From positions 66,953,331 through 67,017,330 of the forward strand of contig CM031878.1 in NCBI GenBank assembly GCA_018697195.1: a stretch of 64,000 nucleotides of DNA, written 5' to 3'. This stretch comes from Certhia americana. Its lineage: Eukaryota; Chordata; Aves; Passeriformes; Certhiidae. The position numbers and the translations under genes are program-made. The notes beneath the pieces are model-generated. The model saw nothing but the letters and a program-made list of their open reading frames with translations. It did no database searches and was not told where the DNA came from. Positions 13,396 through 22,518 of this stretch are shown one piece after another. Positions within the stretch are counted from its first letter, which is position 1; each line of letters starts with the position of its first letter.

Positions 13396-13421
13396 AAAAA
13401 AAAAAAAAAAAAGAAAGAAAA
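13396..13421. repeat. Poly-A tract (A17) with GAAA extension
   Basis: Seventeen A preceded by five T and followed by GAAAGAAAA. It is simple low-complexity sequence. Confidence 0.9.
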
Positions 13422-14494
13422 TGAAATTATTCTGCTTGAAAAGATCCTTCCTTTGATCAGCAATGTCTATTTTCTCCTTATTCTGTAATCTAAGCCATTC
13501 CCAGTGTCGACCTATGGTGGCTGTACACCACTGCCAAGCATTGCTGAAACTGCTGAGGACACTGCTACTCTGGGACATATTTCCTGGTGGGGATATCTGT
13601 CTGAGTAATAGTTGGGCTTCATACCATTTGACTTATTCCCACATATACTTCTGTCTTTCACATCTATTGAGGTATCTGTGGAAACCAGTAGGGAAACCTC
13701 TGTCAATACTTACATGTACATATTACCAAAACCCTGTGGTTCAACTGTCATTTTCCAGCCAAACTCAGGAAATTTGAAACTTCTTGCTGGCGCACTGCTC
13801 TGGGAAGGAAAAGGTGAGAGGACTAAATTTGCATGTCGGCACCAGTGACAACAAAAGATGGGACAGACAAGCATAAATCTGCAAACCTAATGAAGAGACA
13901 TTGTCCTACTCAGTGAGTGACTGAAGAGTGGAAAAGTTAAACTTCTGATAATTCAAATTGTACCTACAGAGAAGGAGATATTGTAGCTCCATTAACAGCC
14001 AACTCCACACTCATCATATAAAAATTTGACAATGCATTTCTCTAACTGATAATGTAAGTAAATGTATTTGAAAGTAAAAAGGGGCTAAGTTAGTAAGTTG
14101 AAGATGAGACTTGCAGACAGAGGTAATAGACTTCATAAGGCAAATGCAGCTGGAAAATCAGTAAATTATTAGTTTTGAAGTTTTTTATTTGGCTGTGACA
14201 TTAACTAAAGCTTTGAAAAAATTATCACATTCTTCAAGTACTGTTCAAAGTATATATAATGTGATTACACCTTTAAAGAGAGTTGGTGAAAGTAGTTTAA
14301 TGCATTCTTATTTTATTTGCAAATTTATGAATATTTACAGGCACTTCAAACAAAAAAAATTTCTGATCTTTAGAAGTGTAAAATCCACAACAGATCTCTA
14401 CTGCAAAATAGTTAAATACAAATAGTTTAAAGAAAAAAAATCATGAGGAAAACTTTCGTCTTCAGAGAAAGAGAATTTCCTAAGAAAGTGCTTC

Positions 14495-14790
14495 TGTTAA
14501 TTATTTCTTGCAGCAGGTATTGGCTGCCAACGTAATGCATTACTACATGATTTGGAAAAAACCACAGTTCTAATTAGATGAGCAAATAAGTGTTCATTTC
14601 AATTTATTAATATAGCTGCAGGCCTTGTTGCAATTTATCTCTCATTCCTGAGACCAGTGCATCGCAGGCTGGAAATCATTGTGGTGAAGTAACTGGCTTT
14701 AATAAAGGATACAGGCGGTGAATTATTCATGCAGAGGGGGGCAAGCCTTGATGCTTTCCACTCACTCCTTTAATTAACTGTGAGATGCTG
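14495..14790. promoter_or_regulatory. Candidate homeodomain-site-rich regulatory element
   Basis: This block has the densest clear motif set in the window: TTAATTA near 14497, the palindrome TAATGCATTA at 14533-14542, an AACCACA (RUNX-type core) near 14560, the palindrome CTAATTAG at 14570-14577, and TTAATTAA at 14770-14777. Palindromic TAAT sites suit homeodomain dimers. There is no open frame and no simple repeat. The enhancer role is inferred from motif clustering alone; chance occurrence in AT-rich DNA is the alternative. Confidence 0.3.
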
Positions 14791-16475
14791 ATGGGTCCTA
14801 TAGTATGACTAAGCTTTCTAAGTTTATCTGCCTCTAAAAGTGAATTCTCTTGTAGCTGCAAAAACGTTGTGTTTATGACCAGCTTAATCCAGCAAATACC
14901 ATCCTGACAAAGTAACTGCTCTACAGCTCTTTATATTTTTGCTTTGCTTTTGTGTCAGTACCATCACTGTGACACCAGCCTTCAATTTCAGCCCCTAAAT
15001 AAGCTCAGCTGTCCTCTGCAAAAGTTATACAGCTTATAAATTCTACAGAAGATTGCCTTATGGCTTTGCTACTCAAAGCTCTCTCCTGAAAATGATGGAT
15101 AGGAAATTCACTGATGAGGAATGCGCTATTCCCAAGGAATTTCCTCAGGTCCCCCAGGATCACGGGGTAACTTTGCAGCATTTGGGCTTTTTTTTTGTGC
15201 TAAGGCTTGCACCAGGGTGGTGTGCTACCAATTTGTGAGGAGTTGTGAGGAGTTGTGTGGCAGTTGTGAGGAGAAGATTCCTACCCTAGGCCCAAATGAT
15301 GTGAATATTTTCCTTTCAGTTTATTGCACTATACTTTTGTTTATTACTATCAGTTTGTAACTGCTTAAAGTTAATATTCTACAGAAGAAATTTTTAAGCC
15401 CGTGTTTGGTGTAACATGAAACAAACATTGCAAACTCATACCAAATGTAAGCACTCTGATTTTTCGTAGGGGGGTATTTATGCTATTATCTGGGTTTACA
15501 ATGTACTCTAAAGATTTCCTGAAGGGGTTCAATGATTATAGTTTCTTAATGAAAAAAAGTAGTTAAAAAAATAACCAAAACACTAAAAAAAATGTTTCTT
15601 CCTTATAATGTATATGAAGTACAGCAGGAGAAATGCACTTCAGAGATGCTTTCTGATGACAAATAATCCAATGGCTTTGCTGCAGTCACATTAGCAACAT
15701 GACTGGATAATTGATTGTCCCTTATCTGACACATCTATGTTGCTGTTAGCTGTTATTAAGCAAATAGAATATGTGTATGTGCATGAATATTTCTTGAGCA
15801 ATTTTTGTATTGCAATAGTAGCCTTCCCTTGAGTTCCTCCATTTCTGAGCTAAAGAAAAAATCTGAGGAACAACTTACCCTACCATTTCTTTGCAGAAAT
15901 TGGATCACTCTTTCTATAAATCAAGTACCATATTAAAAGCTCAGTGAAGTATACAATGATGTATGTGAATTAACATTGCAACTTTAGTCAATAAAAATCA
16001 AAGTGGCTTTATGAAGGTATTGATGTTCTCAGCTCTTGTGAAGGTTGAGTATGTTTAAGCATTTACCCCTGGAGGGACTGTTGATCCAAATTAATCTATT
16101 CACTTTGAAACCAGATCATGGTCATGGTGGAAAACAAGCTTACATATACCAAACTAAATGTGGAACTTTTACTAATCGTAGTACTTGTCAGATTCATAAC
16201 AATGCAAGGGCTATTTTTAATGCAACAAGATACGGTTGAAAATACACACCTGATTGCTGTATTTTAGTTCCATTTTTCATTTATTTATGCAATTTCAGGT
16301 AAGAGTACTGGCAGTAGATTATAATAACATTTTCACACATTCCATCTGAAAAGAAGAGGGATGATTATGATAACAGAGCTGTTATTTTCTCATTTTCCTT
16401 AGTAAGTAAAGACTGGTTTAGAAGAGAAATTGTTTTTATTGATGCCTTTTTTAAATTTTTTTTTTTCAGTTTTGT
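14791..16475. other. AT-rich non-coding DNA
   Basis: Short open frames only (at most 79 codons). It contains the small tandem repeat at 15233-15273. No mobile element or RNA gene was recognised. Confidence 0.6.
15233..15273. repeat. Short tandem repeat, TTGTGAGGAG unit
   Basis: Two perfect copies of the decamer TTGTGAGGAG are followed by a diverged 11-bp copy (TTGTGTGGCAG) and a third perfect copy. It is a small minisatellite-like array of about four units with no evident function. Confidence 0.85.
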
Positions 16476-16479
16476 TGGG

Positions 16480-16690
16480 TATTTTTTAAATGCAAATTGT
16501 ACTCAACATGTGCCAGATCCACTCCTGATGGCAATTGTGTAAACCTAGTGAAATTCCAGCAAAGCTTTCCCTGAGCAGCAGCATTGGCTTCAAGAGAATT
16601 ACTTGACATTGATGTTGATGTGCCAGGTCTAGCTGGCCCTGTGTCGGACATTGTTAACTTGAAAGCCATGCATGGCGTAGCTGCTGTTTA
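16480..16690. promoter_or_regulatory. Candidate conserved non-coding element
   Basis: A perfect octamer ATGCAAAT lies at 16490-16497, just downstream of a T-rich stretch. About 190 bp of balanced, repeat-free sequence follows. A 67-codon minus-strand frame (16466-16669) is open here but has no recognisable domain. A regulatory element is the preferred reading at low confidence; a short unrecognised exon is the alternative. Confidence 0.2.
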
Positions 16691-17284
16691 TTTCTACAGA
16701 AATAACAACTGTGTGAAAAATAATGCCTTATTTTTGTTTCAATAATATAATGAAAATGGCCAGTATGCAGGATTAGCTAAAAGACAGAGAACCTCATGCG
16801 TACATCATAGGACAAGCAGGAAATACTGCAAAATTTTCTCAAATATATGCTGTACGCCTTAGCCTGACAATTTAAAACCTTTTTTCTCTCTCTACACCAC
16901 TCTGAAGAAGTTGACTGTACCCATGAGGTTAAAAGGTAATGTATTGCCTGTATTTCAGCATACAAAAGGGTAAACCTCCTTTGAAACCCTTTGCCTTTTT
17001 CTCCAAGTAAATAAAAACTTATAAATATCTCTTCAAACCCATCATGTTTAATAAATGTCATCTTGCCCGAGGGTGCTTGCAAGAGACAAATGTACATTAG
17101 AGGAACCTTGCAAAACTATAAAACACAATCCCTGTGTATTTGGAAATAACAGATCTTTTTAAGCATGTATGAAAAAAAGAATTGTAAATTAAAATGTCCT
17201 CCACAATGGTTTTTTTGTAGGTCTCTCCTCCTCTAAAGAATAGTGCTGCATTCAAGTGTGGGAATGTTTCTCTTAAACATGTGT
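16691..17284. other. Non-coding DNA with short minus-strand frames
   Basis: Two abutting minus-strand frames of 106 and 85 codons (16777-17097 and 17097-17354) have no recognisable domain, and the second runs into the CpG-rich patch. They are treated as chance frames. Confidence 0.5.
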
Positions 17285-17470
17285 AAATCACACATTTCGC
17301 CTCGCAGGCTGCGGCAGAACCATAGCGGCGGTGGGGGTGGGGAGCACCAAACACTGGTCAAGCAGTGTGTTAATGAAACATTTACACAAGCGGTTTATGT
17401 GGTAGTAATGAAAAAGGCCTCTTTCATCCCATCCTTTCATTACTTAGCACAATCTTTAAGAGGATTAGTT

Positions 17471-17509
17471 AAAAAAAAAAAAAAAATCGGGGGAGGGGGG
17501 GGGGGGGGG
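17471..17509. repeat. A16 tract followed by G5-A-G15
   Basis: Sixteen A are followed by TC, five G, one A and fifteen G. An earlier G-rich stretch near 17325-17342 holds runs of five and four G. Runs of this length can form G-quadruplexes on the plus strand and are difficult for sequencing and assembly, so the exact length is uncertain. Confidence 0.9.
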
Positions 17510-17559
17510 AGAATGTGCTTCTCAGTTGATTCTCAGGGTCGGTGGTGCTGAGTTCTTAA

Positions 17560-17900
17560 TAGATTGCCCCTGGATTTGGGATTACTGCGGCGCAAGCTCT
17601 TTCAGGCGTCGCTACAGAACAGAAAGCAGTTTGTTTTTGCAGCATTCTCACCCTCGGATGAAGAGAGCTATTGACTTTGTGATGAAATGACACGGGACTC
17701 TAAGTTGCTGCGGACTGATCCCTTCTGTTGCTCCATCTTTCCCTTAAAGAATAAACTACACATTCATAATGATTTCTTTACGGTGGATGATGCAGATTGC
17801 ATTGAGACGCGCACTAATTCCTCAGCTAATATGATTAAAAGCTGCTGACACTGTGAGTTTAGGCACAGCGAGCAGCAGGCTCTCACGAAATCCCTGAGCT
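17560..17900. promoter_or_regulatory. Candidate conserved element within the CpG-rich patch
   Basis: Repeat-free sequence mixing CpG-containing stretches with AT-rich motifs such as TTCATAATGATTTC (17763-17776) and GCTAATATGATTAAAAGC (17825-17842). No open frame above 60 codons is contained in it. The appearance resembles a conserved enhancer or proximal promoter segment. This is inferred by eye. Confidence 0.22.
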
Positions 17901-18233
17901 GGGATTCACCTCTACAGGCAATTTACCCTGGAGCGAACTGGCTGCAGTGCCTTGTGCAAATGTGGACGTTTTAGTTCTGTTTGGATCAGGAATAATTTTG
18001 TACTGGAGCAGATTATGCTGGATGATGTGTCTGCACACGTCTCCCTCTTCCTAAATCACGGCTTTGTGCACAGCACTGCTGTGCCATGTGGCTCCGAGCC
18101 CTCAGCCAGGGCTCTCACCACCATTCCCATTTGGCCTCCTGCATCAGAACACTGTAGCATCATTTGGGAGCCCTCGCAAAAGCCTCACCTGTGCCAGCCT
18201 GCCCTGCAAACAGACTCCTGTGGAGACTTTCTC

Positions 18234-18237
<4 letters not shown>

Positions 18238-18280
<43 letters not shown>

Positions 18281-18300
18281 AAAAAAACAAAAAACAAAGA
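18238..18300. repeat. Poly-A tract (A42) with A(n)C tail
   Basis: Forty-two consecutive A, the longest homopolymer in the window, are followed by A7-C, A6-C and AAAG. The adjacent upstream 250 bp is comparatively GC-rich, so a retroposed tail on the plus strand is conceivable. I recognise no source mRNA and find no target-site duplication. The several open frames crossing it are artefacts of lysine (or phenylalanine) codons. Confidence 0.95.
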
Positions 18301-18529
18301 AACCCGCGTCCTTGGCCCATATATCCTCTTTAATTCTCGCACGGTAGCTCTGCAGCTGGCACGGACGGGGTGCCCCAGAGCACAGGAGGCCCGTGGTCCT
18401 GTCCAGGGCAGCACCTGTCCGGGCTCAGAGGGAGGGTGTGCCCGAGAGGCATCCCGGAGAGGGCAGGAGCTGCCCGGGCTGTCCCGACGGGAGCTGCTGC
18501 TCGCCTCGTCCTGAGGCTGGTTAGGTACC

Positions 18530-18730
18530 AGTTGATAAATGCACGCATATAATTGATGGTCTTGATTAGATCGTGCTGTCTACTGACGCCGGCTCACCAA
18601 CATTATCACCTGGTCACAAATCTCCGCTTTCCCACCGGCTCGAGGAAATAAACTAATGAGAGCAAAATGGACAAACCCAGCTTGCTGACTCTTCATGAAA
18701 TCAATTTCTATTCTTCCTATAATTGTGTGC
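18530..18730. promoter_or_regulatory. Candidate conserved element at the CpG patch edge
   Basis: This is the transition from the GC-rich core back to AT-rich DNA. ATAATTGATGG and TTGATTAGATC lie at 18548-18571, followed by CpG-containing repeat-free sequence to about 18650. The motifs are homeodomain/TALE-like in form. The function is inferred only from motif content and position. Confidence 0.2.
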
Positions 18731-20424
18731 TGTCATGAAGAGATTTTATTTTCCATCAGGGAAACAGTGATGGAAGAAGATAACCAGATATTCATCTTCA
18801 GTTGCCTTATATCTCTCACTTGATACCTTTAAATATTGGAAGAAATACTAGATGAGAAGAGAAGTAAGGATTTCCATTTATATTTCCATTTTTGATTGGA
18901 AATGGACTGAAGTCTAAAAAATCTGAGAATCTTTAAACATGCTTTCCTACTGTCAGTTAGGAAATCAATCATTTTATTTTCTCTCTAACTCTTAATGATA
19001 TTGTATGAGAACCATTTTCAACAACAATGAAACAAATTACAATTAATGATCTAGTTAAAAACATGATTAAATAAGTGTCTCATTGAACTTAAAAAATCAC
19101 AATGGACTCCCTGCATCTGGAACCAACAAATGAGATAGATCTGATTTGTAATTCATTAATTATCCGCCATTGTTGATAGTTTTGGAATTGGTTAGGACAC
19201 ATCAGCTGAAGCAGACCTCAAATATTAAAAGATGCTTTCTTGCATTTAAGTCCTCAGTTATTTTAGAGATTCTAGGCTTTTGGTTCTTGACAGAGAGGTA
19301 AAAAAGTCAGTTGATTTTGTGAGGAAATGGAGAGACTAAAAAAGTAAATGCTTTTTACATATTAAAAAGCACTTCCAGCTGACATTTTTTTCCATTCTGT
19401 TTCTGATTTTGACATGAAGATCTCTCCTTTTTTGGCTTTACAATCTGAATGGAATTTCTAGCTAAGAGCATGCATCTCACAATTGATAAATATTTGAGCT
19501 AGCTATTTTGCAGCATTGAGGATTTTCTTCTTATTCTGCTCAAAAAAAGTTCTCTGTTTAGGAGAATATTATGGTACTGTGGTTAAATATTCAATGGCCA
19601 GACTGCACAATCTTAACTCTGTGCCATGAACTTTCTAAATTATACTAGTGCTTAATTACAGAATTAGTCTTCACAATTATTGAGCAATTTTTCCTTCAGT
19701 TTGTGTACAACGTATGTTAAATTCTCCCCCCTCCCCAATATTTTACAGTCCATTTATTTTAATATGATAACAATTCTGTGTATTTTACTGAGTTGAATTC
19801 CAGACTACAAGGTCTATCATCCAATAGTATTTCAAGAAGTCTATAAGGTTTCTAAGACATACACCACAGCTATTGCTACACACGCTCCACAGAGATGGAT
19901 CAGGGCATTACCACAACACCAAAGTATTTGGAAAATTCCACAGACTATCCATGCAGATATGCTTCTGTGTATATGTATGATACACACAAAGGTGTGCACA
20001 TGTGGAGTGGTTATGTGAGGGTATTGGGATTACACAGCCAGATGCAGAAAAGTGAAAGGAAATGAAACAAGAGTGCGAGGATGAGACCTACTCATTGCAA
20101 TGGCAGTGAGATGTTAGAGCAACTCAGCTGCCTCAGAAAGAGAGCAGTATTGAAAAAAATGGATGTCTTAAATACATGTGTTATCAAAAAGCGCTTTTTG
20201 TAAAATATGAGGCCTTTCTAATAAAAATAATCTGCAAGCTTAATTAGTTTTTACTCATTCATACATTTCATTCAACATTTCCAACACAAAACTTGCAAGT
20301 ATGATTTTGTTTAGTAGTATTTACAACATGGCATCCCAAAACACGATGCACCTCTGTCTGTAACAGCAGTCTTGCAAAAGTGTACACTTCTGGTTTGCTT
20401 TATATGCTGTCAGGTTTTGAAGTT
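18731..20424. other. AT-rich non-coding DNA
   Basis: No open frame above 60 codons, no simple repeat of note and no recognisable mobile element. Nothing specific was seen. Confidence 0.65.
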
Positions 20425-20571
20425 GTACTGTCTCAATCCCTGGTGGGTTTCAAACCTAATTGAATGAAGCCCCGAGCATCCTGCTCTGACCACAGAGCTG
20501 ACCCTGCTGTGAACATCACACTGGACCAGAAACCTCCTGAGGTCCCTCACAATTATCCTATAATCCTAAAT
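20425..20571 (+). mobile_element. CR1 LINE 3'-end fragment, old
   Basis: The run of words matches the CR1 3' untranslated end as I know it. It has a segment around GAGCATCCTGCTCTGAC, then GCTGACCCTGCT, then CTGGACCAGAAACCTCCTGA and GGTCCCTC, then ATCCTATAATCCTAA, the decayed terminal octamer-type repeat. CR1 is a non-LTR retrotransposon common in birds and reptiles that lacks a poly-A tail and ends in short tandem octamers. Only about 150 bp remains: no reverse transcriptase is present and it cannot move. The subfamily was not determined. Confidence 0.8.
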
Positions 20572-22040
20572 TGTCTCACATAATTTAAACCTAAACAAGT
20601 GTGCAAGGCTTTTTTTAGGTCTGGAACAAGAAAGCTCAGAGACCGTGGCATAATATCCTAAAAAAGGAAGTGGTAAGTGAGCTCAATCACCACAAGTATG
20701 TATTAAAGGACAATAATAACATTGGAAATATTATTGTTAGAAACACAAATAAATTCAGAAATGGTCAAAACAAACACAATCTGAAAAGAAAAAATCCATG
20801 CTAGCTCAGCAAATAATAAAATGATTGCTAGGAACTCCTGATTTTTTTTCATAAACTGGTCCCACTTCTGCATGCAAGAGCAGAAAGAATCATTGAGAAA
20901 TTCTTGACACACCATAGAAAAAAGAAGGAGTCTACTCTGCTCCTTCAAATGCAGATCATGTGAGTGAAAGAAATAGCAGAGAGTTTATTTTTTACGGCTG
21001 GATCTATGCCCAAAGAAAGATACAAATGTAAATAGTCTAAGAACGTGAAGTCTTCAGTTTAAAGTCTAAATGTCCAATCTAGAAAGAAACTGAAGAAATT
21101 ATAGGCAAAAGATTTGGAAAAGATCTGCCAACCAGTCACTGTCTCAAGAGCTTAAACTAGGATTTTAATTCAATTTTCTAAAAAACTCAAAGTCGATGGC
21201 AAAGAAAACTCAAACCTTTCCATGTTCATCTCATATGCTTGCTAAAACTTCTCCCCTAGGTTTCACTGAGGATTCATATGATTCCCTGGTTCCTCCCACT
21301 CTTTCACAGGTCAGGAAATTATAGAGCAGTTCCATTTAGCTCAGGAAAAAGAAATGGCAAAATAAATATCGCAGTGTCATCACAGCACATAAAAAGAGCA
21401 CATTAACCTGGGAGTGGGACTGCTGTCAGCTAGACTGGATTGAACTGACTGGGTCTTCTGGCAAAGATACAGACATAAACTTCAATATGTTCTACAGATG
21501 CCTTTTAAGGGAGCAAGTCCAATACACATCCTGTTTCTATTCCTGTCTCATCCTTCTACCCTGAACTCGAGCAACAGAAAGTATAACATTGTCAAACCCT
21601 TTACTGTGTGATGGAGCTACATAGCATTCCTCTTCCTGGTAATCCCCGCATGCAAAGGTGTAAGTAAGGCCAGACAAGTATCTGCCTTAAACACAAATAC
21701 ATGTCACTGTGCATAAAAATTGTGTTCTGGAGCTCTTATACAAACACAGCTTCAGAAAATAAAAGGCTGTGATGTTCTCTTATGGTTGTAATTAATATTT
21801 CAAGGTCAAATAATTCCCAGTCTTGGATCCAGCTCACCTTTAACACGATAGATGCCACACTTTTGTGCTAAGAGTTGACACAGAGAAGCAGGTGACTAAA
21901 AAACTCAGTTTACACCATTTGCTGACATATTATTTGTCCTGATTATTTTGGATGCATATGTCAAAAAGGTCATTCATTATGACATTAAAAAACTGTCACT
22001 AGGTCAAAAGAAAGTAAAGATGCAGTGACCCTACTGAATG

Positions 22041-22096
22041 TTTTCTTTTTTTTTATTTTCCTTTTTTTTCTCTCTTCTTATTTCTTTCTATCTTTT
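22041..22096. repeat. Pyrimidine-rich (T/C) low-complexity tract
   Basis: An almost pure T and C stretch with T8-T9 runs separated by C or A. It is simple sequence with no adjacent AG that would make a persuasive splice acceptor. Confidence 0.8.
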
Positions 22097-22494
22097 GCCA
22101 CTAAGTGATCTCTGCTCCACACATCTCTGTTCACTTTATTTTTTATTCCTAAAACTTCTTTAAAATAAAGCTTTTGTTCTGTGGGCATTCCCATACTGAA
22201 GTAGCTTCCCAGTTTCCTTTTGTTCCTGCAGCACAATTTTTGACCAGCAATAGAGGATGATAGCTTTGTTATGTTTAGTAATAACAGGGAATGAACACAC
22301 TTGATTTGTATTAATGTGGGGAAGATTGTTAAGCTCTTAGTTTACTTGTTAAAATAATTTTACAGGATTACTCTGAGAATGTAATGGTTAACATTTGCAC
22401 AATATTTTGAGATTTCTAGATGGTCAGAACTGCAGATATATCTTAATGCATATATGATATACATACATTGGTGTATATCTGTGTGTGTTATATA

Positions 22495-22518
22495 TATATC
22501 CATGAATTCATGGATATA
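22495..22518. repeat. 24-bp perfect palindrome centred on GAATTC
   Basis: The two 12-bp halves (TATATCCATGAA and its exact reverse complement) meet with no loop. It sits inside a TA/TG-rich microsatellite-like segment (about 22441-22535). Perfect loop-free palindromes of this length are uncommon by chance, although the flanking TA alternation contributes several of the pairs. Confidence 0.9.

Larger units (their letters stand above)
12721..14494. other. AT-rich non-coding DNA with hairpin and poly-A tract
   Basis: Open frames up to 104 codons (13463-13777, plus) overlap others on both strands and lack domains. The stretch contains the near-perfect hairpin at 13329-13355 and the A17 tract at 13396-13421, both listed separately. 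No exon or mobile element was recognised. Confidence 0.6.
17285..18650. promoter_or_regulatory. CpG-rich, GC-rich patch (CpG-island-like)
   Basis: In otherwise AT-rich DNA this segment holds CpG clusters near 17290-17335, 17585-17615 and 17805-17815, and most densely at 18301-18647, where I count about 22 CpG. The lines 18361-18480 are about 72% GC by hand count. CpG clusters survive in vertebrate genomes mainly where DNA is unmethylated, often at promoters. The patch is interrupted by an A16/G15 tract and an A42 tract. No convincing coding frame or TATA-initiator arrangement fixes a direction. It could be an orphan CpG island, a promoter of an unannotated transcript, or a GC-biased recombination patch. 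Confidence 0.5.

Noticed and set aside
18064..18552. Several overlapping frames on both strands across the CpG-rich patch
   Set aside because: They overlap each other in different frames and run through the A42 tract; GC-rich DNA has few stop codons, so open frames are expected.
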